NCBI RefSeq assembly: GCF_041088075.1
Contig: NZ_JBGCVY010000065.1
Coordinates: forward strand, 1 to 64,000
DNA length: 64,000 nucleotides
Reading direction: 5' to 3'
DNA from: Mucilaginibacter_A sp041088075
Lineage (GTDB): Bacteria > Bacteroidota > Bacteroidia > Sphingobacteriales > Sphingobacteriaceae
Shown: in pieces, positions 42,570-51,398 of the stretch
Layout: each line of letters opens with the position of its first letter
How positions within the stretch are numbered: position 1 is the first letter of the stretch
The notes under the pieces: model-generated
The model's database searches: none
Told to the model about the DNA's origin: nothing
Seen by the model: only the letters and a program-made list of their open reading frames with translations
Made by a program: the position numbers and the translations under genes

Positions 42570-45500
42570 ATGTCAATGGTTACCTCCGCACTCAAAAGGC
42601 CGATCACCACGATGGTCATCACCATGAGTCTTTTAATTTTTGCAGTGCTTGCCGCAATAAAAATCCCGATTGATATTTTCCCGCAGCTAAACCTGCCTAC
42701 CATTTATGTGATTGAATCTTACGGCGGCATGTCGCCGCAGCAAATGGAAGGTTTTTTCTCCACCGGTTTGCAAAACCAGTTTTTGTACATCAACGGGATC
42801 AAAAACATCACCAGTAAAAATATACAAGGCTTAACCATGATTAAACTGGAGTTTTACGAAAGCACCAACATGGCCGAAGCTTCAGCGCAGGTAGCTTTGC
42901 AGGTAAACCGGGCAACCAGCTTTTTTCCGCCAGGTGCTTTGCCGCCGCAGGTTATCCGTTTTGATGCCTCTTCTTTGCCGGTTGGGCAGTTGGTTTTTTC
43001 GAGCCCTTCCCGCAGTTTAAAAGATATTTACGATCTGGCTGCCACGCGCATCCGGCCAATGTTTTCTACCATTCCCGGCCTTTCTGCACCTCCGCCGTTT
43101 GGCGCCAACGCACGAACGATCACCATCAATGTTGATCCTGATAAATTGCGCAGTTATAATTTAACACCGGACGAAGTGGTGGATGCCCTTTCAAAGTTTA
43201 ATACCATGTCGCCTTCAGGAAACCTTAGGTTGGATAATACCATTTACTTGACGACCATGAACTCGCTGATTAAGAATTCGGAAAACTTTGGCAACATCCC
43301 TGTTAAAACACAAAACGGCGTACCTATTTTTGTAAAAGATGTGGCGCGGGTAGCAGATGCAGCAGACATCACGGTGGATTATGCTTTGATCAATGGCAAG
43401 CGGTCCGTCTATATTCCGGTGGTAAAAACAGCAGATGCTTCTACCTGGACGGTGGTACAAAACCTGAAAAGCAAGCTGCCCGAAATGCAGTCTTTGCTGC
43501 CGGATGATGTCAAATTGTCCTACGAATTTGACCAATCCATATTTGTGGTGAATGCCGTAAAAAGCTTAATGACCGAAGGCGGGCTGGGTGCTTTGCTAAC
43601 CGGCTTGATGGTTTTGCTTTTTCTGCGCGATTGGCGAAGCAGTTTAATTGTGGTGATCACAATCCCGGTTTCTATACTGATCGGTGTATTGTTACTGAGC
43701 CTTTTCGGGCAAACCATCAATATCATGACTTTAAGCGGATTAGCTTTAGCTATTGGTATTTTGGTTGACCAGGCGACGGTAACGATTGAAAATATCCATC
43801 AGCATTTAGAAATGGGCAAATCCAAGCGGTTGGCAATTTATGATGCCTGCGAAGAAATCGCCTTTCCGTTGTTGCTGATCCTGCTTTGTATCCTTGCTGT
43901 TTTTGCACCCTCTTTTTTAATGAACGGCATCCCAAAAGCAATGTTCCTGCCGCTTTCGATGTCCATCGGATTGACCATGATCGTTTCTTATGTATTGGCA
44001 CAAACTGTTGTTCCGATTTTAAGTAACTGGCTGATTAAAGCAGACCGTTACCAGCATGGGCAACACGGACATATTCATGCACATGCTGGTGAAGCATTAG
44101 ACCGCCGCGAAGAGATCCAGGTGAACGATCATCGTTCTGCCGAAATAAATGAGCCGGGAGAAAATGATTTTTTTGAAAAGATAAAAGGAAAGTTTACCAA
44201 TATCCTTGCCCACTGGATGCCGAACAAACGGCTGATTGTGCCTTTTTACCTGGTAACTGTCGTGCTGCTGGCGGGCCTGTGCTTCTTTTACATAGGAAAA
44301 GATATGATGCCGAAAATAAACAACGGACAGTTCCAAATGCGCATTAAAGAACCGGAAGGCACACGGTTGGAACGAACGGAGGACAAGTTTAAACAGGTAT
44401 TACAGATCATCAACAAAACGGTAAACAACCATGTGGAGATTACTTCCGGTTATATCGGGTTGATCCCAAGCAGTTATGGCAGCAGCAACCTGTACATTTT
44501 CAATACAGGTACGCACGAAGCCGTTTTGCAGGTAAACCTCGACGAAAAGTACAAGGTGAACATGGATGAGCTGAAGGATGCATTGCGCAAAAATATCGCG
44601 CATGAACTGCCCGAACTGCAGATCACTTTTGAGCCGATTGACATGACGGAAAAGATCATGAGCCAGGGAGCATCAACACCAATTGAAGTGCAGGTTGCCG
44701 GAAAAGACATGGCGCAAATTGAAGGTTACGCCAATAAAGTGGTCGGTCAGCTTAAAAAAATCAATTACCTGCGGGACGTGCAGATTGTGCAGCCATTAAA
44801 ATTTCCGGTCATCGCCATTACACTTGACCGATTAAAAGCGGCACAATTGGGCTTGAATGTTAAAGATATTGCCCGGTCGGTTACAGCCAGTACTTCTTCC
44901 AGCCGTTTTACCGAGAAGAATTTGTGGCTGGATGAAAAAGGCGCTTACACTTATCAGGTTCAGGTACAAGTGCCGGAGTATGTGATGAACACGATGGATC
45001 AGTTGAAAGAAATCCCATTGGTTAAAGGGCAAAGCAGCCCGATCCTGGGCGATATTGCCACTTTTAAAACCACCTATGTTCCGGGCGAATACGACCGCAG
45101 TGGGCCGCGCCGTTTTCTTACCGTCAGTGCCAATATCTATAAAAAAGATTTGGCCACAGCCACATCTGATGTTAAAAAAGCCGTAGCATCATTAGGCACG
45201 CCGCCCAAAGGTTTGTTAGCTACGATCGGCGGCATGTCTGGCTTGCTGGTTGATACTTTGTCCAGTTTGCAAAACGGATTGCTGTTTGCCATCCTGGTTA
45301 TTTTCCTGTTGCTGGCAGCCAATTACCAATCGTTCAAAGTTTCTTTAACGGTGCTTTCTACAGTTCCCGCTGTGGTATTGGGTTCTTTGCTGATGTTGCT
45401 GATTACCGGCTCCACACTCAACCTGCAATCTTATATGGGCATGATCATGTCGGTTGGTGTATCGGTTGCCAATGCCATCCTGATCGTAACCAACGCCGAA

Positions 45501-45833
45501 AACCTGCGATTGGAATACCGCGATGCCACCAAAGCTGCCATCACGAGTGCTTCCATCCGTTTGCGGCCAATATTGATGACGAGCTTGGCCATGATTGCAG
45601 GGATGATCCCGATGGCTTCCGGAATGGGGGAAGCAGGCGAACAATCAGCACCGCTCGGCCGCGCTGTAATCGGCGGTTTATTCGCTTCAACACTGGCGGC
45701 TTTATTTATCCTGCCGCAAGTATTTGCCTGGGTACAAAACAAAACTACTTACGATTCGCCTGCCTTGATGCCTGAAAATGAAACCGAATCAGAAACAAAA
45801 GCTCAAATTAAACCCGAACCAATTAACGCATAA
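42570..45833 (+). CDS. RND efflux transporter permease
   Basis: The 1087-residue inner-membrane pump opens ALKRPITTMVITMSLLIFAV with IPIDIFPQLNLPTIYV. It has the TM4 region LSGLALAIGILVDQATVTIENI (Asp in TM4) and a second half repeating the fold. Length fits the AcrB/MdtB-CusA size class. A His-rich loop, QHGQHGHIHAHAG, covers residues 495-507 between the two halves, followed by a charged linker, and may bind a metal. The substrate (drug, lipid or metal) cannot be decided. It is in an operon with the TolC and adaptor genes. Confidence 0.95.
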   Translation: MSMVTSALKRPITTMVITMSLLIFAVLAAIKIPIDIFPQLNLPTIYVIESYGGMSPQQMEGFFSTGLQNQFLYINGIKNITSKNIQGLTMIKLEFYESTNMAEASAQVALQVNRATSFFPPGALPPQVIRFDASSLPVGQLVFSSPSRSLKDIYDLAATRIRPMFSTIPGLSAPPPFGANARTITINVDPDKLRSYNLTPDEVVDALSKFNTMSPSGNLRLDNTIYLTTMNSLIKNSENFGNIPVKTQNGVPIFVKDVARVADAADITVDYALINGKRSVYIPVVKTADASTWTVVQNLKSKLPEMQSLLPDDVKLSYEFDQSIFVVNAVKSLMTEGGLGALLTGLMVLLFLRDWRSSLIVVITIPVSILIGVLLLSLFGQTINIMTLSGLALAIGILVDQATVTIENIHQHLEMGKSKRLAIYDACEEIAFPLLLILLCILAVFAPSFLMNGIPKAMFLPLSMSIGLTMIVSYVLAQTVVPILSNWLIKADRYQHGQHGHIHAHAGEALDRREEIQVNDHRSAEINEPGENDFFEKIKGKFTNILAHWMPNKRLIVPFYLVTVVLLAGLCFFYIGKDMMPKINNGQFQMRIKEPEGTRLERTEDKFKQVLQIINKTVNNHVEITSGYIGLIPSSYGSSNLYIFNTGTHEAVLQVNLDEKYKVNMDELKDALRKNIAHELPELQITFEPIDMTEKIMSQGASTPIEVQVAGKDMAQIEGYANKVVGQLKKINYLRDVQIVQPLKFPVIAITLDRLKAAQLGLNVKDIARSVTASTSSSRFTEKNLWLDEKGAYTYQVQVQVPEYVMNTMDQLKEIPLVKGQSSPILGDIATFKTTYVPGEYDRSGPRRFLTVSANIYKKDLATATSDVKKAVASLGTPPKGLLATIGGMSGLLVDTLSSLQNGLLFAILVIFLLLAANYQSFKVSLTVLSTVPAVVLGSLLMLLITGSTLNLQSYMGMIMSVGVSVANAILIVTNAENLRLEYRDATKAAITSASIRLRPILMTSLAMIAGMIPMASGMGEAGEQSAPLGRAVIGGLFASTLAALFILPQVFAWVQNKTTYDSPALMPENETESETKAQIKPEPINA

Positions 45834-45838
45834 CCACC

Positions 45839-46924
45839 ATGAACTATAAAACCATTTTACCGGCAGCTATTTGCTGTTTGTTATATGCCTGCTCGGGCAA
45901 CCAAAAACCGGTTGATTTAACGGCCGATGTAAAAAGTAAATCAGCAGGACAGCACGAATTGGCTACTGTGGCCGAAAAATCATTGTCATCATCGGCCCGT
46001 TTGCCAGGCCAGTTAAAACCTTTTAACGAAGTGAATTTGTTTCCGAAAGTGAACGGCTTTGTTAAACAGGTTTATGTTGACCGCGGTTCGATGGTAAAAA
46101 AAGGACAGTTGCTGGTTACTTTGGAAGCACCGGAAATGCAGTCACAAGTACAATCGGCCAATTCGCGTTTTTTGCAAGCGCAGGAAACGGCCACAGCCAG
46201 TAAAGAAAAATATCAGCGGCTAAAAGAAGCATCGCTGGAACCCGGCTCTGTTTCGCCGCTTGATTTGGACAATGCTTTGTCGCGGATGAAGGCCGATGCA
46301 GCGATTGCTAATTCCGAACGTTCCAACGTGGCTTCTGTCCGTACCATGTTGGGCTACCTTAATATTTATGCGCCTTTTGATGGGATGATCGTGCAACGTA
46401 ACATCTCGCCCGGTGCGTTGGTTGCCCCTGGTAAATCAACCGACCAGCCCATGCTGATTTTACAGGATACCCGAAAGTTGCGTTTGCAGGTGGACATTCC
46501 CGAAGATTATGTAGATAAGGTTGATTTAAAAAATCCGGTGCAATTTACCTTTAACGCCATGCCTGGCCAGCCTTTCAAAGCTAAAATCAGCCGTTCGGCC
46601 AACGCATTGGGCAGTATGCGCCAGGAAGCGATTGAAATAGATGTCATCAACACAAACGGGCAGCTAAAACCGGGCATGTATGCAGAAGTGCAAATCCCGA
46701 TGCTTTCCGGCTCTAAATCTTTGCTGGTCCCGAGCAGTGCCATCGTCCGTTCTACCGAGCGTAAATACGTTGTGGCCGTTCGTAACGGAAAAGCAGCTTT
46801 GGTTGATGTAAAAGAAGGTTTGGCCAGCCACGATTCTACTGAAGTTTTTGGTAGCCTGAAAGCCAACGAAAAAATTGTATTGCTGGGAACGGATGAAATC
46901 AAAGAAGGCGATGTTTTAAGGTAA
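45839..46924 (+). CDS. RND periplasmic adaptor (membrane fusion) lipoprotein
   Basis: The 361-residue lipoprotein has lipobox LLYAC near residue 18. The HlyD-type lipoyl half-motif VNLFPKVNGFVKQVYVDRGS and the matching GYLNIYAPFDGMIVQRNISPG are present, with an alpha-helical hairpin between and a beta-barrel domain after. It bridges the pump and the TolC channel. It is 5 bp after the pump gene. An exact repeat core (46221-46232) lies in frame in YQRLKEASLEPGSVS; this stretch is well conserved in the family, so the match could reflect the protein sequence. Confidence 0.95.
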   Translation: MNYKTILPAAICCLLYACSGNQKPVDLTADVKSKSAGQHELATVAEKSLSSSARLPGQLKPFNEVNLFPKVNGFVKQVYVDRGSMVKKGQLLVTLEAPEMQSQVQSANSRFLQAQETATASKEKYQRLKEASLEPGSVSPLDLDNALSRMKADAAIANSERSNVASVRTMLGYLNIYAPFDGMIVQRNISPGALVAPGKSTDQPMLILQDTRKLRLQVDIPEDYVDKVDLKNPVQFTFNAMPGQPFKAKISRSANALGSMRQEAIEIDVINTNGQLKPGMYAEVQIPMLSGSKSLLVPSSAIVRSTERKYVVAVRNGKAALVDVKEGLASHDSTEVFGSLKANEKIVLLGTDEIKEGDVLR

Positions 46925-46964
46925 TCAATTAAAGCCTTGCCTCAATTTCGTCCGGTTATTTCTG

Positions 46965-47059
46965 ATGCTTCTTTTACCACCTAAAAATTGGTGCTTTTTT
47001 TAAACCTCGTATCAATGGGGTAAATACAGGCACCAATTTTTAGTGGATAAAAGAAGCAT
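46965..47059. repeat. Inverted pair of the repeat, model copy
   Basis: ATGCTTCTTTTACCACC followed by TAAAAATTGGTG (46965-46993), a 36-bp spacer with GTTTAAAC-like sequence removed, then CACCAATTTTTAGTGGA and the core ending at 47059. Both arms have the full 29-bp form, making this the cleanest example of the 95-bp unit. It is between convergent genes. Confidence 0.93.
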
Positions 47060-47116
47060 GATAGTTTTTTAAGATGGAATTTAAACAGGCTTTGAAAATA
47101 TAACCGGTATTATAGC

Positions 47117-48325
47117 TCAATTCACAACAACTTGGCCGGTGCTTCTTTTACCAGTCTTTTTTTTGATTCGGTTCAGCCACATTAGCACGCCGGTAACCGG
47201 GAAAACCAGTGACAGCAAACACACGATGAAACTGATAATTTTGGTTTTCAAGCCATAGATGGAACCGGTATGGATGGGTTTTACAAACGCCCGCGCACGT
47301 TGCCCGGCACTTTTATCGGCAAACTTTTGTGTGCCGATCACTTTCCCCGAATATTGGTCAATAAAATAAGTATCGTTTGCTGTTTCTACGGCGGCTCCTT
47401 TTTGCAAAACATTTAAGGTATAAGTGCCGGCAGAATCGCGCGGCGGACGGATGGTGTACGATGCTGACTTGTCCAATTCTTCCTGCAAAGCCAAAATTTC
47501 GCCGATTGGCAGCGGTTTTATTCCTGCCTGAAAAACAGAAGTTGGCGGTTTTGGCTGCTCAGAAACAGGTTTAGAACCGGCAATGGCATACAGCAGTTTG
47601 TTTGCCCAGGAAAAAGTCATGATCAATCCCGTAAAAACAATCACCAGTAAAAAGGCAGAAGTGTAAAATCCGGTTACAATATGCAAGTCGTGGACCAGGC
47701 GTTTCCGGCTGCCGTCCCATTTGTAGCGCAGCCGCTGGCGCATGATTTTTTTGTTTTTCGGCCACCATAAAACCACGCCGGTTATCAAAATAAACAGAAA
47801 AAACAAGGTAGAAAAGGCGACTATTTTGTTGCCCACGCTGTCTTTTCCGGCCAGCAAAAAGCGGTGCAGCATTTCTACCGTAAAGAAAAACGACTGGCGG
47901 CGGTTCAACTGACCGGTAACCTGGCCGGTGTAAGGGTTTACAAAAACAGTCAGGTTTGGCCTTGCGCCTTCCTGTTTTTTTTCTTTTGCTTCCGTGTTTT
48001 TGGGCCGATGTTCCTGACTTTTTCTTTGTTCTTCGCTTTTGCCTTTTTCCGGAACGATCAATCCAACTTCAACCGTTCTTTCGGCATCGACATAAACTTT
48101 TACGCTGCCTAATTTGGCTTTTGATACTGTTTTTATCGCACTAAAAATCAATTGTTCCGTGGGCAGGCGTTGCTTTTGCGGCTCCGCAAAATAACGTTCG
48201 TGGTGCAGGGCGTGTTCTGTTTCATCTTCAAAAACCAGCATCGTACCAGTTAAACACGAACAAAAAATGATGATACCTGCGGCCAGACTGAGGTAAAGAT
48301 GAATGCTGCGGAAGACGGTTTTCAT
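47117..48325 (-). CDS. PepSY-associated transmembrane protein
   Basis: The 402-residue inner-membrane protein opens MKTVFRSIHLYLSLAAGIII with FCSCLTGTMLVFEDE, the hallmark of PepSY_TM (PF03929) proteins. It has four TM helices (about residues 10-32, 165-190, 215-240, 355-380) and two PepSY-type periplasmic segments. Such proteins are regularly found next to TonB siderophore receptors and are thought to be ferric-siderophore reductases. It follows the receptor gene by 43 bp on the same strand. A basic, Lys/Glu-rich insertion (about residues 95-120) is unusual. Confidence 0.93.
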   Translation of the reverse strand: MKTVFRSIHLYLSLAAGIIIFCSCLTGTMLVFEDETEHALHHERYFAEPQKQRLPTEQLIFSAIKTVSKAKLGSVKVYVDAERTVEVGLIVPEKGKSEEQRKSQEHRPKNTEAKEKKQEGARPNLTVFVNPYTGQVTGQLNRRQSFFFTVEMLHRFLLAGKDSVGNKIVAFSTLFFLFILITGVVLWWPKNKKIMRQRLRYKWDGSRKRLVHDLHIVTGFYTSAFLLVIVFTGLIMTFSWANKLLYAIAGSKPVSEQPKPPTSVFQAGIKPLPIGEILALQEELDKSASYTIRPPRDSAGTYTLNVLQKGAAVETANDTYFIDQYSGKVIGTQKFADKSAGQRARAFVKPIHTGSIYGLKTKIISFIVCLLSLVFPVTGVLMWLNRIKKKTGKRSTGQVVVN

Positions 48326-48327
48326 GG

Positions 48328-48356
48328 ATACTGTTTTTACCGGTATAAAATTGGTG
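48328..48356 (-). repeat. AACAG-type repeat between receptor and PepSY gene
   Basis: ATACTGTTTTTACCGG is followed by TATAAAATTGGTG. It fills most of the 43-bp spacer and lies immediately upstream of the PepSY start codon. Confidence 0.75.
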
Positions 48357-48368
48357 TGGTGTTGAAGA

Positions 48369-50816
48369 TTAAAATTTATACGAAAGCGTGGTTAAAAACT
48401 GCCTCGGCGCAATCGGCGTGATACTGTAATTATCGTGGATTAAATAATTTAACGTATTGCCGATGTTGGAAACTTTGCCCAACAAAGAGAAGCGTTTGTA
48501 GGCGTACCCGGCAGAAAGGTCAACCGTGGTAAAACCGCTTAACGGGATTAAACGGCTGTATTTTTGGGGTTGGTTAACCGTGTTGTTGTAGCCGCCAAAA
48601 CGAGAGCCGGTATAAAAAGCCGATGCGCCTAATCTTAACCCGCGCAAAGCATTAAGGTCAAACGTGTAAAACAAACTTCCGTTAAAAGTATTGGCCGGGC
48701 TGTTCACCAAACGTTCGCCAACGGTGTAAGAACCTGTTGTGTTGCCGGTTTTGGTGTAGCGGATGTAGTTGTGGCCGTAGCCGGTGATGAAATAAAAGTT
48801 TTTAGAAATCGTTCCGTTGATGTCCAAATCAAAACCGTCGCTGGTCGTTTCCCCGCTAAATTCCCGGATGGTAGAAATGGCGTTCGGTTTTCCGTTACGG
48901 TCCAGTTGTGCCTGCACAGCCAAATCACTGTTCACAATCCGGTAAACACTTAAATTGGCGGTTAGCTTTCCGTTAAACAGATCGTTTTTAACGCCTGCCT
49001 CGTATTGGTTTACGGTAGAGGGTTTTAAAGTTGCGCCGTAAATATCTGTGTAAGAAGAATTGGTGATGAAGTTGTTGCTGTAGCTGGCGTAAACCGAAGT
49101 GGTTTTGACAGGCTGATAAATCAAAGCCAGTTTGGGCGAAAAAGCTTTGTCAAACTTGGTCGAAGCAGTGCCGCGGCTATCAACACCAGTTTTTAAATTC
49201 TCAATATAAGTTTGTTCTGTTTTTTGGATGGAGTAACGCAAACCGGCCAGCACTTTAAATTTATCGGTCAGGCTGATTAAATCTTGCGCATAATACCCAA
49301 AGCGGTAAGAAGGCGATTTGGTGCGTAAAGTATCTGTGGAATTTGGCATATCAGTGCGCGGCGTAAACTCATCCAGATCAACAATATTGATTTTATCGTA
49401 AACCGTATTGGTTGCTGTTATCCCGCTGATGGCAAAGTTCCGGGTTACGTTTAGCACTTCTGCAAAATCTGTTCCTGCCAAAAGCTGGTGACCGATGGAA
49501 CCTGTTTTAAACTTTCCATTCAGGTTAATCTGCCCGGTATAATCGCCTTCGTAAGTTTTGGCGCGGGCCAAACCCCGGTTCCAGGTTCCATTCGCATCAA
49601 CATTGTTTGGCAAACTCGAGCCGAAAGAGTTAACGCTTGTGCCTTGCAAAGAACCGATGGCATTCAAGCTCCAGTTGTTGTTAAAACGATGGTTCAACGT
49701 AACCGAACCTGTTCCCTGTTCCAAACTGCTGTATGCCCAATTGGTATTGATAAATTTCGAACGCGGGACATCAGGAATAAAGCGGCCATTGTTTGAAGTT
49801 CCAACGCCATAATCTGGTGTCAAATCTGATTTCAAATAATTTCCTTCAACTAATAAAGTTGTTTTTTTATTTAGGTTGAAAAGTAAAGATGGACTTAAAT
49901 TGGTTATTTTTGTTTTAACCTGATCGCGGTAACTGTCGCTGTTTTCATAAGTTCCAATCACGCGGAAAGCTACGTTTTTACTTATCGGGCCGTAAACATC
50001 AACCATCGGTTTGTAATCGTTGTAGCTGCCGTAACGTAGGGCAACTTCCTCGCCAAAATCAAACTTTGGTTTTTTGGTAACCAAATTGATGATCAGCCCG
50101 CCCGAAACATTGCCGTAAAGCAAGGCTGCACTTCCTTTCAAAACTTCAATTGATTCCAGCGTGCTTGCATCCGGGAAACCGGCAGAATTGGTTAAAACGC
50201 CATTTCGGAAAATGCTTCCCGCACCGCCGGAAACGCCAATGGTATAACCGCGTGCCGAAAAAGATTCGGAAACGCCGCCGCGGGTTTGGGTCAGCGAAAC
50301 ACCGCTTACGTTTCGCAAGGCATCGCCCAAACGGTTAACTTGCTGGTCTTTAATTACCTGGCTGCTTACCACGCCGCTGCTTTGCGGCAAATCCAACAGG
50401 CTGATATTGGCTTTGCCCAACGTAACCGGTTTATTGTTGCTGTTTTTACGGGCATTAATATTTATTTCGGATAATTGGGAAGAACTTTCGGACAAAGTAA
50501 AATCTGCCACCGTGGTTTTGCCTGCCAAAGCGGTTACCGCGGTTTCTTTGTTGGCACAGCCGATGCAGGAAATCCTGATGGTATAAACCCCTGGTTTGAT
50601 GTTGCCAAACATATAGCTGCCATCGTCTTTGGTCGTGGTTACACGGTTTAGTTCTTTAACCATTACGGTTACGTGGGCTTCGGTTTTGCCGTCGGTTGTT
50701 TTTATTTTTCCTGAAATTTTACCCATAATTAATTGGGCATCAACACCTGTTGTTATAATTATCAGTAGGAAAGAAAGGGTAATTGTTTTTTGAAAGTAGT
50801 GTATAAAGTCAGCCAT
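48369..50816 (-). CDS. TonB-dependent siderophore receptor
   Basis: The 815-residue outer-membrane receptor has a signal peptide ending GVDAQ. A carboxypeptidase-regulatory-like domain (ISGKIKTTDGKTEAHVTVMV) follows, then a plug (LDLPQSSGVVSSQVIKDQQV, LRNVSGVSLTQTRGG), and a 22-strand-type barrel ending in FLTTLSYKF. The FhuA/FoxA-like plug puts it among ferric siderophore receptors. I chose the start at 50816: a putative iron operator at 50823-50840 would otherwise lie inside the gene. It is first in an operon with the PepSY protein. Confidence 0.94.
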   Translation of the reverse strand: MADFIHYFQKTITLSFLLIIITTGVDAQLIMGKISGKIKTTDGKTEAHVTVMVKELNRVTTTKDDGSYMFGNIKPGVYTIRISCIGCANKETAVTALAGKTTVADFTLSESSSQLSEININARKNSNNKPVTLGKANISLLDLPQSSGVVSSQVIKDQQVNRLGDALRNVSGVSLTQTRGGVSESFSARGYTIGVSGGAGSIFRNGVLTNSAGFPDASTLESIEVLKGSAALLYGNVSGGLIINLVTKKPKFDFGEEVALRYGSYNDYKPMVDVYGPISKNVAFRVIGTYENSDSYRDQVKTKITNLSPSLLFNLNKKTTLLVEGNYLKSDLTPDYGVGTSNNGRFIPDVPRSKFINTNWAYSSLEQGTGSVTLNHRFNNNWSLNAIGSLQGTSVNSFGSSLPNNVDANGTWNRGLARAKTYEGDYTGQINLNGKFKTGSIGHQLLAGTDFAEVLNVTRNFAISGITATNTVYDKINIVDLDEFTPRTDMPNSTDTLRTKSPSYRFGYYAQDLISLTDKFKVLAGLRYSIQKTEQTYIENLKTGVDSRGTASTKFDKAFSPKLALIYQPVKTTSVYASYSNNFITNSSYTDIYGATLKPSTVNQYEAGVKNDLFNGKLTANLSVYRIVNSDLAVQAQLDRNGKPNAISTIREFSGETTSDGFDLDINGTISKNFYFITGYGHNYIRYTKTGNTTGSYTVGERLVNSPANTFNGSLFYTFDLNALRGLRLGASAFYTGSRFGGYNNTVNQPQKYSRLIPLSGFTTVDLSAGYAYKRFSLLGKVSNIGNTLNYLIHDNYSITPIAPRQFLTTLSYKF

Positions 50817-50822
50817 GCGTTT

Positions 50823-50902
50823 ATTTAGATTAATTCTAATTAGCGGCAAATATAATTTTTAATCTTTTCGGCAGAAAATTATTTAGAATTAATTTAAATA
50901 AA
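50823..50902 (-). promoter_or_regulatory. Two putative iron-responsive operators upstream of the receptor
   Basis: ATTTAGATTAATTCTAAT at 50823-50840 is a near-perfect palindrome. A similar site, ATTTAGAATTAATTTAAAT, is at 50881-50899. Paired AT-rich palindromes of this kind precede iron-regulated TonB receptor genes in Bacteroidota and would suit a Fur or DtxR-type repressor. The protein that binds is not known. Confidence 0.5.
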
Positions 50903-50957
50903 AAGAAGGCGTGGTAAAGATAAAAAAGGGGTTTCGGCAAGCTTAATTGCTGGCAGG

Positions 50958-51016
50958 CAAAAAAAACAAGGCATAAAAAAAGCATCGCCGTTTTTTGCCG
51001 ATGCTTCTTTTATGCC
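50958..51016 (-). terminator. Intrinsic terminator with repeat core as stem
   Basis: Read on the minus strand, GGCATAAAAGAAGCATCG pairs with CGATGCTTTTTTTATGCC across an 11-nt loop, with two mismatches, and is followed by a TTGTTTTTTTTG tract. The core at 51001-51012 and a TAAAAAAAGCAT variant (50973-50984) make up the stem. It terminates the response regulator gene. Confidence 0.85.
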
Positions 51017-51035
51017 CTAAAAATTGGTGTCGCTT

Positions 51036-51398
51036 TTAAGCGTAGTATTCTTCTACTTTATCAATCAAATTAAAAATATCAAAAGGTTTGCTGATGAAAT
51101 GTGTTGCACCGGCGTTGTCTGCCATCTGTTTTCCATCCATACTGGCCGAAATTACAATCACAGGCAAATCCTGCGTTTCGGGTTTTTTGCGCAGTTGTTT
51201 AACCACTTCGTCGCCCGTCATTTCCGGCATCCACAAATCAATAATTACCAGGCCGGGGTGCACTTGCTCGATCGTTTTAAACATATTCGGGCTGTTGCTT
51301 TCTGCAACTGCCTGATAGCCATAACTTTCCAGTACAAGTACAAGCATTTCGAGAATACCCTGGTCGTCATCACATACAAGTACTGTTTTGTTTATCAT
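51036..51398 (-). CDS. Single-domain response regulator
   Basis: The 120-residue receiver domain has the acidic pair in VLVCDDDQG, the phospho-accepting Asp54 in LVIIDLWMPEMTG, the Ser in VIVISAS and the Lys in HFISKPFDIF. It has no output domain, so it signals by protein contact. The ATG at 51398 overlaps the kinase stop codon by one base; a GTG at 51401 is an alternative. It is the likely partner of the LOV kinase. Confidence 0.95.
   Translation of the reverse strand: MINKTVLVCDDDQGILEMLVLVLESYGYQAVAESNSPNMFKTIEQVHPGLVIIDLWMPEMTGDEVVKQLRKKPETQDLPVIVISASMDGKQMADNAGATHFISKPFDIFNLIDKVEEYYA

Noticed and set aside
47133..47150. GTGCTTCTTTTA at the end of the PepSY gene and in the RND gene near 44280
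   Set aside because: One mismatch in the core, coding, without the outer half; not counted as repeats.
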